DNA of 64,000 nucleotides from Leucobacter allii (GCF_022919155.1 NZ_CP095045.1:3498129-3562128), one strand, 5' to 3'; counted from the stretch's first letter, positions 18,044 to 25,610 are shown. Notes: a model not told the origin generated them from the letters alone. Made by a program: numbers and translations.

Positions 18044-18433
18044 CTATTCGTCCATGAGTTCGCCGGTCTCCTCCGTAAAGGGGTGGGAGACGAGGCCGAA
18101 GTCGCTCTGTTTCCGGGACTCAGGATTCTCATTGGTGCCACCGACATTCGCGTCAACGTCGCGCATTCGCTGGATCATGACCAGGTCTTCGGCGCGGCCA
18201 ATCAGATCTGCGGTGTCCTCGCCAAGGTGGTTGCAGATCTTAAGTACGTCGTCAACATCGATAGCACGCAGAGCATTCAATGTCTTATGCAAGGTGGTGC
18301 GGGGTATGCCGGCTTCACGAGATAGGCGCGCGGCACTGACCTTCCGCCGGCCAAGTAGCGCGTTCAGCTCTTCGGCGACAGCGACCGTCATCGGGCCGAT
18401 GTCTCGAGCATTTGATGCCTTGTCTGTTCCCAT
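18044..18433 (-). CDS. prophage immunity repressor, XRE-type HTH
   Basis: 129 residues. An HTH spans ~15-70: LNALLGRRKVSAARLSREAG, then IPRTTLHKTLNALRAID as the recognition part. The C-terminal half is polar with no LexA-type protease, fitting inactivation by the adjacent ImmA-like protein. The ATG at 18433 follows a TAGGAT -10 box by 7 bp, so the mRNA may be leaderless. Divergent from the Cro-like gene. Confidence 0.88.
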   Translation of the reverse strand: MGTDKASNARDIGPMTVAVAEELNALLGRRKVSAARLSREAGIPRTTLHKTLNALRAIDVDDVLKICNHLGEDTADLIGRAEDLVMIQRMRDVDANVGGTNENPESRKQSDFGLVSHPFTEETGELMDE

Positions 18434-18512
18434 GTAGGGAATCCTATATCAATTTCGGGAAACACAGTACCCCAGGTTGACACGTGCCCAGGTGCGACCT
18501 ACCGTTATCCAC
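18434..18512. promoter_or_regulatory. divergent immunity promoters and operator region
   Basis: Rightward: TTGACA (18477-18482), 17-bp spacer, TACCGT (18500-18505), then 7 bp to the Cro-like ATG. Leftward: TAGGAT (18441-18446 on the minus strand), then 7 bp to the repressor ATG, with a weak -35. Both transcripts would be leaderless. A small palindrome AGGT-GCG-ACCT (18490-18500) overlaps the rightward -10 and is a possible operator. Confidence 0.65.
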
Positions 18513-18758
18513 ATGGGAACGGAAAAGCAACGAAACCTGGTCGCTGGTGAGGTCAGGGCAGCAATCGCCCGGGCCGGGAAACGACAGTCGGACATCTGCC
18601 GCTTGACTGGGTTCTCGTCTTCGAGACTCTCCAACAAGCTTCGCGGGGAGTCTCCCTTCACGGTTGATGAGCTCTTCATCATCGCAGCGGCGCTGGAGGT
18701 TCCTGCCCGCTCTCTTCTGCCGCGGAGCGTCGATGAACTCGGGGCGGTTGCAGCATGA
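18513..18758 (+). CDS. Cro-like XRE HTH protein
   Basis: 81 residues, start ATG 18513, chosen because the promoter TACCGT ends 7 bp before it and the in-frame ATG at 18477 lies within the -35. The HTH is RAAIARAGKRQSDICRLTGF then SSSRLSNKLRGESPF. It shares the unusual MGT N-terminus with the repressor. First gene of the rightward early operon; probably the lytic switch protein. Confidence 0.85.
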   Translation: MGTEKQRNLVAGEVRAAIARAGKRQSDICRLTGFSSSRLSNKLRGESPFTVDELFIIAAALEVPARSLLPRSVDELGAVAA

Positions 18759-18976
18759 GCACCGGGTATGCAGGTACGAGCTTTGAGCCGACGTGGACCA
18801 CGAAGCAGGTGGCGGAGTTCCTCGGCCTGAAGGTGCAAACGGTCTACAACCGGCTCGATCACAAGCGCGGTGAGCCGGAGTTCCCGAGGCCGAAAAAGCA
18901 GGGGCGGCTGAATGCGTTCATCCCGTCTGAGGTCGCCGCGTATCGGGCCAAGCGGCTCGGATTGGAGGAGTCATGA
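18755..18976 (+). CDS. MerR/AlpA-like HTH protein, candidate excisionase
   Basis: 73 residues. WTTKQVAEFLGLKVQTVYNRLDH is a winged-helix HTH of the excisionase/AlpA class, followed by the wing FPRPKKQGRLNAFIPSEVAAY. Such proteins in this position are either Xis or early regulators. Overlaps its neighbours by 4 bp on each side. Confidence 0.75.
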   Translation: MSTGYAGTSFEPTWTTKQVAEFLGLKVQTVYNRLDHKRGEPEFPRPKKQGRLNAFIPSEVAAYRAKRLGLEES

Positions 18977-19287
18977 GCAGCATGGTTTTGGATGGTGCGG
19001 CGTCGCGGTCGCGGTCGTCGGATCCGGTGACTTCGGTGGACGCCGGCCGATCGGTGGACGTGTGTCCGTCTCAGGAGTACGTGTTCGCGATTCTCAAGGA
19101 CGTGGGGCCGCTGGCTAACCACGAGCTTCTCGAGTACCACTCTCCCCGCATTTGGCCTTGGTCACCGCAGCGAGTGCGTTCGGCTCGGTCTGAGCTCGTG
19201 GAGCAGGGCCGCGTGGAGTTCGCGGGTATCTACCGGCTGACGCCGAGTGGCCGTAGGGCGCGCGTGTGGCAGGTCGCCACTACCTGA
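18973..19287 (+). CDS. winged-helix phage protein
   Basis: 104 residues. After a Ser/Asp-rich N-terminus (DPVTSVDAGRSVD), the rest resembles a winged helix: VGPLANHELLEYH, PQRVRSARSELVEQGRVE, then YRLTPSGRRARVWQV. This build is frequent in early genes of actinophages and suggests DNA binding. The exact role is unknown. Confidence 0.65.
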   Translation: MSSMVLDGAASRSRSSDPVTSVDAGRSVDVCPSQEYVFAILKDVGPLANHELLEYHSPRIWPWSPQRVRSARSELVEQGRVEFAGIYRLTPSGRRARVWQVATT

Positions 19288-19676
19288 TCTGAACCGTCTG
19301 GTTCATCCCTCCTGATGGGGAGGGCTGGCTACAGCATTCCCTTTTTCGGGTCCGTCGCTGTCGAAAGCGGCGGATCCACGAACATAGTTCGACTGAATTC
19401 CGATGGCCACCCGGCCCCGGTTCCAGAGGTTCGGACGTTGAATATCTCGCTAGATCCTGTTGATCGTCTCGTGGTGGGGGCGTAGGGGTGCGGTGGTGGA
19501 AAGTCGGCAGGTAGGTCCCTGTCGCAAAGTTTTGGCCTCGCAGTCGCGGGGAACCGGGCACGGGTTATGTGCGGGCGGTACATGGTTGTCGCGTCATGGC
19601 TGGGTTACCCGGTGACGTGCAGGGATCGTGACCCTGACCGCCACGGCGGATGGTCCGCAAATGAGAGGTGGTTGTT
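19288..19676 (+). other. 389-bp leader/intergenic region with clustered small hairpins
   Basis: No convincing gene. It starts with GAACC-GTCT-GGTTC just after the preceding stop codon. Three consecutive small stems end it: CAGGG/CCCTG (19620-19636), CCGCC/GGCGG (19638-19649) and CGGA/TCCG (19647-19657), the latter two overlapping and so mutually exclusive. They lie about 20 bp before the start codon at 19677 and could act on its translation or on transcription (inference). Confidence 0.4.
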
Positions 19677-20006
19677 ATGGCTACAGAGATCGGAAGCGCG
19701 TTCATGGACGTGCCGGCAAGTGATTCACATCTTCGGACGGAAGCCCTGAATCATGCGGTCAAGCTTCGGATGTCAACGAACGTCCGGGGCACTATCGGCG
19801 AGATCGTGGCTGATGCAGATGAGATGTACCGCTTCCTGAAGGGTGATCGTCCGGTGGGCGTATCCCTTCCGGGTGAGGTCGCTCAGTCGCTGAACCTTGT
19901 TGGTGGCGTTCGCGAGGTCCGCTTTGCGCGCGGCGCAGTTGCGCGCTGGACGCATGACCCTGATGGGTTGCGTGTGGAGCTGAACGAGGAGCCGCCGGCG
20001 TTCTAG
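19677..20006 (+). CDS. hypothetical phage protein
   Basis: 109 residues, start ATG 19677 with GAGAGG about 11 bp upstream. Helical N-terminal part (LNHAVKLRMSTNVRGTIGEIVADADEMYRFL) and a beta-rich C-terminal part. It resembles small early proteins of actinophages but has no known domain that I recognise. Confidence 0.6.
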   Translation: MATEIGSAFMDVPASDSHLRTEALNHAVKLRMSTNVRGTIGEIVADADEMYRFLKGDRPVGVSLPGEVAQSLNLVGGVREVRFARGAVARWTHDPDGLRVELNEEPPAF

Positions 20007-20210
20007 GTGGTTGGCCCGTGTGTGCGCTCGCGGATCGGCGCACGGGTACTGGCGCGATAGCGCGTTGACGCGGGTGTGTGTCACCTGGCGGCGGCATCGG
20101 GGTTTGTCGTACGGGATGGGTCGCGTATGCGGTCGTACCTAGATGAGGGGGCGTCGGATGGAACTACCGGCGTCCCCATACCCCGCTCAAGTTTTCAGGA
20201 GGGAGTGGCG

Positions 20211-20381
20211 ATGAAGTCGATGGATGAGGTGCGGGCGGAGATTGCGGTGATGCGGGCGAATCGTTCGTATGCGGATTCGTGCGTGGAGATGGCTGTTGAG
20301 GACTCGTCTCGTGCGTACTGGGTGGATCGGGTGAGCGAGTTGACGCAGCGGATCTGGGCGTTGGAGTGGGTGCTGTCGTGA
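20211..20381 (+). CDS. small hypothetical phage protein
   Basis: 56 residues, highly charged, helical (DEVRAEIAVMRANRSYAD). Start ATG 20211 has a strong AGGAGGG 7 bp upstream. The 200 bp before it hold only a GTGCGC/GCGCAC stem near 20027-20050 and no gene. Confidence 0.6.
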   Translation: MKSMDEVRAEIAVMRANRSYADSCVEMAVEDSSRAYWVDRVSELTQRIWALEWVLS

Positions 20382-20467
20382 ACGGCGGCGATCTGTTGTT
20401 CGTGATTGTGGCGTTGCTCGTCGTGCGCGTCTTGTACTTGTGGGAGGTGCGGCGTGGCAGACGGTGA
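20378..20467 (+). CDS. 29-residue single-pass membrane peptide
   Basis: Begins at GTG 20378, overlapping the TGA of the previous gene by 4 bp, and ends inside the next gene's start region. Nearly the whole peptide is one hydrophobic segment (LLFVIVALLVVRVLYLW) followed by RRGRR. Tight overlap on both sides argues that it is translated. Confidence 0.5.
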   Translation: MNGGDLLFVIVALLVVRVLYLWEVRRGRR

Positions 20468-20828
20468 ATGGCATTTCGATTTCGACTGGGCGAAGCCGCC
20501 CCTGTCGCTGAACTATCGGATGCATCACATGCAGGCCGCGAAACTCACGAAAGAGATTCGCGGCCTGATGCACGCCCGGGCTCGTGTACTTCCCACGATG
20601 GCACGTTGCGAGGTGGTGTTGACATGGTTCGTGAGCACCCGCACGCGGCGTGATGACGAGAACCCTGTGCCGACGCTGAAGGCGCTCTGCGACGGGCTCG
20701 TGGATGCGGAGATCGTGCCGGATGACACGCACGAGTTCATGGTGAAGAGAATGCCGGTCATCGTGTACCGGCGAGGTGAGCCAGCGTCGATGCGGCTCAC
20801 CATACGAGACATAGGAGAAGAAGCATGA
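20454..20828 (+). CDS. rusA: RusA-family Holliday junction resolvase
   Basis: 124 residues, start GTG 20454 preceded by GGGAGG. The acidic catalytic set is visible: TRRDDENPVPTLKALCDGLVDAEIVPDD matches the D-x-(D/E)-N...K...D-G...DD pattern of RusA. It resolves branched DNA during phage replication or recombination and prepares DNA for packaging. Part of the recombination block with the RecE-like nuclease. Confidence 0.92.
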   Translation: MADGEWHFDFDWAKPPLSLNYRMHHMQAAKLTKEIRGLMHARARVLPTMARCEVVLTWFVSTRTRRDDENPVPTLKALCDGLVDAEIVPDDTHEFMVKRMPVIVYRRGEPASMRLTIRDIGEEA

Positions 20829-21058
20829 GCAAGCAAGACGAAGCGAAGTGCGATCACAGGCGGTCCGAGGTGCTCGTTACGAACCAGCCCCATGGGTACG
20901 ACAACACACGTTCGCACGCATCCGTTTGGGTCTGCGCCGACCCGGGATGCGTACTCGATGCGATGGGGTGGGTGACCCGGTTCACGAAGGAAACCGCCTG
21001 GTGGCGGGTGGGCGTTCATGGCGAGTGGCAGCAGACGGTGCCGGAGGTGGTGTCGTGA
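20825..21058 (+). CDS. hypothetical phage protein with zinc-like C/H residues
   Basis: 77 residues. Cys/His positions (AKCDHRRSEV ... WVCADPGCVLDAMG) suggest a small metal site. Overlaps rusA by 4 bp and the next gene by 1 bp (TGATG). Confidence 0.65.
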   Translation: MSKQDEAKCDHRRSEVLVTNQPHGYDNTRSHASVWVCADPGCVLDAMGWVTRFTKETAWWRVGVHGEWQQTVPEVVS

Positions 21059-21249
21059 TGTCTGAGACGCCAACGTTTTTGAACGAGACCCGGGGGTGGA
21101 ATCCTCCGGGTCTTTCGTTTGGTGCGGGCCTGTTCCTGGACGAGGTGGAGCGGCCGGACCGCCCGCACATGTGTGGCCGGTGCCGGAACCCGTTCACTCG
21201 GGAGGGCAACAGTGAGTGCCCGAACAGGAGCCGTGATGTCTCGGCATGA
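21058..21249 (+). CDS. small protein with CxxC zinc ribbon
   Basis: 63 residues, start ATG 21058. MCGRCRNPFTREGNSEC looks like a rubredoxin-like knuckle. N-terminal half has no known motif. Translationally coupled to its neighbours. Confidence 0.6.
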   Translation: MSETPTFLNETRGWNPPGLSFGAGLFLDEVERPDRPHMCGRCRNPFTREGNSECPNRSRDVSA

Positions 21250-21391
21250 CCGTCTCGATGCGGGGTGGGTGCCGGACGATCGGGACCGCCGGTGCGACTG
21301 CGACGACTGCATGGTGCAGGAAGCTGCGGACCGGTACACGGACTACGAGGTGGACAGGATCAGAGAGGAGAAGGTTCATGGTGACGCGTGA
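21236..21391 (+). CDS. small Cys-containing protein
   Basis: 51 residues from ATG 21236. The segment RRCDCDDCMVQEA gives three closely spaced Cys. Overlaps the preceding gene by 14 bp and the exonuclease gene by 14 bp. Confidence 0.55.
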   Translation: MSRHDRLDAGWVPDDRDRRCDCDDCMVQEAADRYTDYEVDRIREEKVHGDA

Positions 21392-22211
21392 CGGGCTTGT
21401 GTACGGCCTCCCGGAGGCGGAATATCATGCGCCGAAAGATGAGCTGTCGTCCACCGGGGCGAAGCTGATCCTGGACGCGCCGGCCCGGTTCAAGCATGTC
21501 GTGCTCGACGGCAACCAGGAACACAAGGACTCCTACGATCTAGGGTCGATCGTGCATGCGAAGGTTCTCGGCACCGGGTGGGGTGTCGAGGTGCTGGACT
21601 TCGAGAATTGGCGCACGAAAGCCTCGCAGGAAGCGAAAGCAGCAGCACGTGCGGCAGGACTGATCCCGATGCTTCGGCATGAGGTTGAGAAGCCGAACGC
21701 GATCGCTGAAGCGGTCCTCGCGAACCGCGACGCTGCTGCCCTGTTCGAGCGGGATGGGGCGTCGGAGGTGTCAGCGTTCGCGACCTGCCCGGAAACCGGG
21801 GTGAGGGTCCGTGCACGTGCTGACCGCTTCTGTGGGCCGATCGTGGACCTCAAGACCACGGCAGGATCCGCCAAGCCGGAAGACTTCGCCCGGACCGCGT
21901 TCAAGTTCGGATATGACCTGCAGGACGCGATGTACGAGGACGTGTTCAGGTGGGCTTCGGGATGGGATGACGAGTTCAAGTTCGTCGTCGTAGAGACGCG
22001 CGCACCCTACCTTGTGAGCGTCTGCACCCTCCGGTCCGACTTCATCGACATGGGGCGTGACAAAGCCCTGAAGGCCAGGCGGGTGTACGCCGAGTGCATG
22101 GCTGCCGGGATCTGGCCCGGCTACCCGTCCGGGGAGCACGTCGTGGAACCGCCCATGGCTGCGGTCTACGACTACCAAGACAACTACGAGAGCGAGGAGA
22201 TTCACCTCTGA
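21378..22211 (+). CDS. PD-(D/E)XK exonuclease, RecE/YqaJ-like
   Basis: 277 residues, start ATG 21378 with AGGAGAAGG upstream. N-terminus YHAPKDELSSTGAKLILDAPARFKH is typical of RecE C-terminal-type nucleases. The catalytic core is RARADRFCGPIVDLKTTAGS (D ... D-x-K) followed by the Q-rich helix GYDLQDAMYEDVF. It should degrade one strand of duplex ends to provide 3' overhangs for recombination, with the next gene as likely partner. Confidence 0.9.
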   Translation: MVTRDGLVYGLPEAEYHAPKDELSSTGAKLILDAPARFKHVVLDGNQEHKDSYDLGSIVHAKVLGTGWGVEVLDFENWRTKASQEAKAAARAAGLIPMLRHEVEKPNAIAEAVLANRDAAALFERDGASEVSAFATCPETGVRVRARADRFCGPIVDLKTTAGSAKPEDFARTAFKFGYDLQDAMYEDVFRWASGWDDEFKFVVVETRAPYLVSVCTLRSDFIDMGRDKALKARRVYAECMAAGIWPGYPSGEHVVEPPMAAVYDYQDNYESEEIHL

Positions 22212-22735
22212 TGGACATCTCGAAGATCATCCAACCGAAGTCGGACCAGCAGAACTACGACGACTACATCGCCGGTCCGAAGACCGTGACCGTGAGCGAC
22301 GTTCGCGTCCTCGAAACTGATCAGCCTCTCGAACTGCATCTGACGGAGTTCCCGGGGCGTCCGTACAAGCCGAACCTGTCGATGCGGCGCGTCCTCATCG
22401 GCATCTGGGGCAACGGCGTCTCTTCCTATATCGGCCGCTCGCTGCGCCTCTATGGGGATCCCACGGTCAAGTTCGGGAAGTACGAGGTAGGCGGCATCAA
22501 GATCAGCCACCTGTCCCACATTGACGAGCCGAAGACGATCATGCTGACGGTGACTCGGGGGCGCAAGGAGCCGTTCACGGTGCAGCCGCTCACGACGAGG
22601 GATGCTGCCGCCGCATGGCTGCAGGCAGCGTCGACTATGGAGGAACTGCAGAAGGCGTGGGCCGCGGTCCAACAGGCCGGGTACGCGGCCGACCTGTCCG
22701 GGCTGAAGGACGCACGAAAGCAGGAGCTGACGTGA
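22211..22735 (+). CDS. phage protein linked to RecE-like nuclease, possible ssDNA annealing or accessory factor
   Basis: 174 residues starting one base within the nuclease stop codon. The central part has beta-strand motifs PKTVTVSDVRVLETDQPLEL and RRVLIGIWGNGVSSYIGRSL, LYGDPTVKFGKYEVGGIKIS. Genes of this type regularly follow RecE-like nucleases in actinophages, so a role with ssDNA or in recombination is likely. No classical RecT or Erf motif is visible. Confidence 0.65.
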   Translation: MDISKIIQPKSDQQNYDDYIAGPKTVTVSDVRVLETDQPLELHLTEFPGRPYKPNLSMRRVLIGIWGNGVSSYIGRSLRLYGDPTVKFGKYEVGGIKISHLSHIDEPKTIMLTVTRGRKEPFTVQPLTTRDAAAAWLQAASTMEELQKAWAAVQQAGYAADLSGLKDARKQELT

Positions 22736-22866
22736 CTACGACCCAGACAGGTATCCCGATCGTGCACTGCGGCGAATGCGGTGTGCGTCACCCGGTCAGT
22801 CGCGCCCACTGCATCTATTGCGGGAAAGCGTCGCTGTTCGGGCACGACTTCTGCGAACCGTCATGA
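22732..22866 (+). CDS. 44-residue zinc-ribbon protein
   Basis: Starts at GTG 22732, overlapping the previous stop by 4 bp. Two CxxC pairs (HCGECGV ... HCIYCGKAS) form a zinc ribbon, followed by HDFCEPS. Confidence 0.65.
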   Translation: MTTTQTGIPIVHCGECGVRHPVSRAHCIYCGKASLFGHDFCEPS

Positions 22867-23243
22867 GTTTGCCGAAGAAGACGACGGCCGCTGTCCTGGA
22901 ACGGGATGGCGGCCTTTGCGTTCTCCGCCTGGACGGCTGCCTGGTTGAGGCGTCGTGTGCGGATCATCGCGCGAACCGGGGGCATGGTGGAGCACGGTCC
23001 GGGGTGTTGGATCGGTTGTCGAATCTGCTGGCGGCCTGTGGGCTTTGCAACGGCCATAAGGAGGACGCGGAAGGCGATCTGAGGGCCGATCTGGAACGGC
23101 GTGGGGTGCGGCTCCGGTCGGACTCCACGCATGCGAAGACGGCGCTCAGGGCGCTCGTCACACCCGTGATCTATCCGGATGGTGGGCGCTACTACCTGGA
23201 CGACTTCGGGGGCCGCGAAGAGGTCAAGGAGCAACCGTTTTGA
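22863..23243 (+). CDS. HNH endonuclease-like protein
   Basis: 126 residues. The N-terminal half is an HNH fold: CVLRLDGCLVEASCADH with the first His, then LSNLLAACGLCNGHKED with Asn and second His flanked by CGLC. The C-terminal half (VIYPDGGRYYLDDFG) is a short beta extension. Located among recombination genes, so it may be a homing-like or host-DNA nuclease. Confidence 0.8.
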   Translation: MSLPKKTTAAVLERDGGLCVLRLDGCLVEASCADHRANRGHGGARSGVLDRLSNLLAACGLCNGHKEDAEGDLRADLERRGVRLRSDSTHAKTALRALVTPVIYPDGGRYYLDDFGGREEVKEQPF

Positions 23244-23258
23244 GAGAGGAGGAAGACG

Positions 23259-24047
23259 TTGGCGTGGTTCAAGGTGGACGATGGGCTGCACGCCTCTCGT
23301 AAGTTCTTGTCGATCCCGAAACGGTCTCGGTTTGCGGCGGTCGGAACGTGGACGATCGCGGGCTCTTGGTGCGCTGACCAACTCACTGACGGGCACGTAC
23401 CGGAGTACATGTTGGAACTGTGGGGCGTGCCACCTTCGGTACCTTCCGCGTTGGTGGAAGCGGGGCTTTGGGAGCGCGAGTCTGGTGGCTATCTGTTCTG
23501 CAACTGGCTTGAGTATCAGCCGCGTAAGGCAGACGTAGACGCCGAGCGCGAGGCGAGTCGGGAACGCATGAGGGAGTTACGAGCCAAACGCAAACAGAAG
23601 AAACCGCAGGATGATGCGGAAGTTGGGGATATGTTCGGGCGAACGGTTGCGAACGGTTCGGATAATGTTCGTAACCCCGACCCGACCCGACCCGACCCAG
23701 TACCTATAGAGGTCTCTAAAGAGACCTCTCCGCGCAAAGCGCGAGGGTCACGGGTCGACGCTAACTGGATCCCTGAGCGTGACTTGATCCAGCAGATGCA
23801 AACCGAGTGCCCCGGCGTTGATCTTGAGGCCGAGCATCGGGTGTTCATCGACTACTGGGTGGCTCAGCCGGGGCAGAAGGGCGTGAAGGTCGATTGGGCG
23901 GCGACGTGGCGGAACTGGATGCGTCGCAAGCATGGCGAGCGCGGCAACGGGAGTGCGGTCGCGGGTTCTGCCGGGCGCGGCTCGAAGCCGTCGCCCGGGC
24001 AGAAGGCACGCAGTATCGCTGACGAACTACGAATGGAGGGGCTATGA
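23259..24047 (+). CDS. phage replication initiation protein
   Basis: 262 residues beginning at TTG 23259 with GAGGAGGA upstream. N-terminal winged-helix region (MAWFKVDDGLHASRKFL ... WTIAGSWCADQLTDGHVP) is typical of actinophage replisome organizers. A charged linker (~95-165) separates it from a C-terminal domain, VDWAATWRNWMRRKH, that resembles DnaD-type helicase-loading partners. The linker's DNA carries origin-like repeats (23641-23729). The next gene overlaps by 4 bp and may load the helicase. Confidence 0.75.
   Translation: MAWFKVDDGLHASRKFLSIPKRSRFAAVGTWTIAGSWCADQLTDGHVPEYMLELWGVPPSVPSALVEAGLWERESGGYLFCNWLEYQPRKADVDAEREASRERMRELRAKRKQKKPQDDAEVGDMFGRTVANGSDNVRNPDPTRPDPVPIEVSKETSPRKARGSRVDANWIPERDLIQQMQTECPGVDLEAEHRVFIDYWVAQPGQKGVKVDWAATWRNWMRRKHGERGNGSAVAGSAGRGSKPSPGQKARSIADELRMEGL
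23641..23729. other. candidate prophage replication origin inside the replication gene
   Basis: Three repeat types adjoin within 90 bp. GAACGGTTGC and GAACGGTTCG stand in tandem (23641-23660). Four CCCGA units lie at 23676-23695. A perfect 10-bp inverted repeat, AGAGGTCTCT/AGAGACCTCT with an AA loop, lies at 23708-23729. They fall in the low-complexity linker of the initiator, the arrangement known from the lambda O gene. Function is inferred. Confidence 0.5.
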
Positions 24048-24466
24048 AACCGAGCGAGGTTGCCGACCTGCTGTCGCTGTCGCTCGAGATTGACCGGTAC
24101 GCGACGGCCGACAAGATGACGAAGGAGCGGGCGGTGGCGTGGGCGGCCACGATCGGGGCGAAGGCTCCGGGGATGACGTTCGACGCGGCGCAGCGTGTGG
24201 TCATCGACTACTACGCAGACGGCGGGGACTCGCTGCAGGTGGGTGACCTGATCATTGTGTGGCGGAAGAAGAACGCTGCGGATGTGCGTGCGGCTCGCAG
24301 CCGTGGCCTGATTGGTCGTGACCATAGCGAGCATCAGGCGCTGCCGCCGGCGGTGAATCGGGCGTTGGCGGAGGCTCGTGAGCGTGATCGCGCCACGGCC
24401 GCCCAGTATGCGGTCGAGGGGTCTGCGGTGTCGCCGCTGCAGCTCGACGTGGGGCGGCGACCGTGA
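24044..24466 (+). CDS. replication-associated protein, possible helicase loader
   Basis: 140 residues, overlapping the initiator by 4 bp. N-terminal helices EVADLLSLSLEIDRYATADKMTKERAVAW are followed by a DUF-type middle and a basic tail. Genes with this N-terminus follow initiator genes in many actinophages. No Walker motif, so not an AAA+ loader. Confidence 0.6.
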   Translation: MKPSEVADLLSLSLEIDRYATADKMTKERAVAWAATIGAKAPGMTFDAAQRVVIDYYADGGDSLQVGDLIIVWRKKNAADVRAARSRGLIGRDHSEHQALPPAVNRALAEARERDRATAAQYAVEGSAVSPLQLDVGRRP

Positions 24467-24657
24467 TGCGCAGTCGCGCCGATGTTCGCGAGCGGGAGGA
24501 GCTCGTGAGCGAACTATGGCGATTGCGGTGCTCGGATCCTGTGATCGCGGATCGGGCTGGGTGCACGGATCGGACGGTTCGTCGGATCCGGCGACGCTTG
24601 GGTTTGGGGGCGTGGGAGGTGTGGCAGCAGCAGCAGCAGTTGCGGCGAGTGTTGTGA
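24463..24657 (+). CDS. small HTH protein
   Basis: 64 residues from GTG 24463 (ATG at 24466 also possible). RCSDPVIADRAGCTDRTVRRIRRRLGLG is a homeodomain-like HTH. A run of four Gln follows. Probably a DNA-binding regulator of the early region. Confidence 0.65.
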   Translation: MMRSRADVREREELVSELWRLRCSDPVIADRAGCTDRTVRRIRRRLGLGAWEVWQQQQQLRRVL

Positions 24658-24691
24658 GTCAAATGGCCGTATGGCTGGAAAGAGGTAACAG

Positions 24692-24946
24692 GTGACGGTG
24701 GTTCGCGTGTACACGAAAGAGCGTTGCGTGCAGTGCGACATGACGAAGCGGCTGATGAGTCAGCTCGGTGTCGAGTTCGTGGAGGAAGACGCGATGGATG
24801 AGGGCAACCTGCTCGCGTTCAAGGAGCTTGGGTTCCTGGCGGCTCCGGTGGTGGCTGTGGGGGAGTCGCGGGATGACATGTGGTCGGGTTTCCGGCCGGA
24901 TCGTATCAAGGAGATCGCGCAGCGACTCAACAAGGAGGAAAAGTGA
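24692..24946 (+). CDS. nrdH: NrdH-type glutaredoxin-like protein
   Basis: 84 residues from GTG 24692. Thioredoxin fold with redox motif CVQC near residue 12, then the NrdH-like FKELGFLAAPVVAVGE and WSGFRPDRIKEI. Reduces ribonucleotide reductase in hosts; a phage copy would boost dNTP supply. Overlaps ssb by 4 bp. Confidence 0.93.
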   Translation: MTVVRVYTKERCVQCDMTKRLMSQLGVEFVEEDAMDEGNLLAFKELGFLAAPVVAVGESRDDMWSGFRPDRIKEIAQRLNKEEK

Positions 24947-25425
24947 GCAAGGCAGTATTCAGCATTGAGGGTTTCGCGGCGGAACCGAAGCCGCGCACGT
25001 CGCAGAACGGGAAGCGCATGCTCGACATCTCGGTAGCGCACACGGAACGGCGCAGGAACAAGCAGTCTGGCGAGTGGGAGAACGTCACTGACCGGGACGG
25101 GAACGAGGTGACTTTGTGGGCTCGGGCGACGTTCTTCGATGAGCAGGCCGACCTTCTCGCCCGGGAGGTGTCGAAGGGCACGCTGGTCCGCATCGAGGGG
25201 ATGCCGCGCCTGAACGTGTACACCGACAACGCGGGCGCGGCGAAGGCGAGCATCGATGTGCAGTTCGCTTCGATCAGCATCATCCCCAGAGCTTCCCAGG
25301 GCGGTTCTGGCGGCGGATACCAGGCGCCCCCGGCTCAGCAGTCGCAGCAGTCGTGGGGAGCGCCCCAGAACGTCGCACAGAACTCCGGGTTCGGGGATTC
25401 GTTCGCTGATACAAGTCCGTTTTGA
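24943..25425 (+). CDS. ssb: single-stranded DNA-binding protein
   Basis: 160 residues from GTG 24943. OB-fold of ~115 residues (FAAEPKPRTSQNGKRMLDISVAHTE, WARATFFDEQADLLAREV, KGTLVRIEG) and a Gly/Gln/Pro linker. The tail ends SFADTSPF, close to the acidic DDIPF-type tip that recruits partners, though with fewer acidic residues. Confidence 0.93.
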   Translation: MSKAVFSIEGFAAEPKPRTSQNGKRMLDISVAHTERRRNKQSGEWENVTDRDGNEVTLWARATFFDEQADLLAREVSKGTLVRIEGMPRLNVYTDNAGAAKASIDVQFASISIIPRASQGGSGGGYQAPPAQQSQQSWGAPQNVAQNSGFGDSFADTSPF

Positions 25426-25541
25426 GCATCCTTGACTGGTTGCAGCGTGCAGAACCACTGATCTGGGCACTCCACCAAGCGCCCGAGGATGCGACTGACA
25501 CGCAACTCGCGGACATCGTTCGCAAACACTGGCCCCGCTAG
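25422..25541 (+). CDS. 39-residue hypothetical protein
   Basis: Open frame from TTG 25422, overlapping ssb by 4 bp, to a TAG inside the terminator stem. Amphipathic helix ILDWLQRAEPLIWALHQ. Overlap makes translation plausible. Confidence 0.45.
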   Translation: MSILDWLQRAEPLIWALHQAPEDATDTQLADIVRKHWPR

Positions 25542-25556
25542 CAGGCGGGGCTTTCT
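25533..25556 (+). terminator. intrinsic terminator after ssb operon
   Basis: CCCCGC (25533-25538) and GCGGGG (25545-25550) form a stem followed by CTTTCT. A second stem, GAGGGGCC/GGCCCCTC, follows within 40 bp (25563-25589). Probably separates the replication operon from the methyltransferase operon. Confidence 0.75.
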
Positions 25557-25610
25557 AGTATCCCGAGGGGCCGGCCATCCGCTGGCCCCTCACGACGTTC
25601 AGGGGCAAAC

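Noticed and set aside
19310..19380. hammerhead-like CTGATG ... GAAA order
   Set aside because: The invariant CUGAUGA core is not present (CTGATGG) and the stems do not close correctly, so this is chance.
24880..24942. N-terminal extension of SSB
   Set aside because: The extension lies fully within nrdH in another frame. GTG 24943 overlaps the nrdH stop and begins the normal SSB N-terminus.
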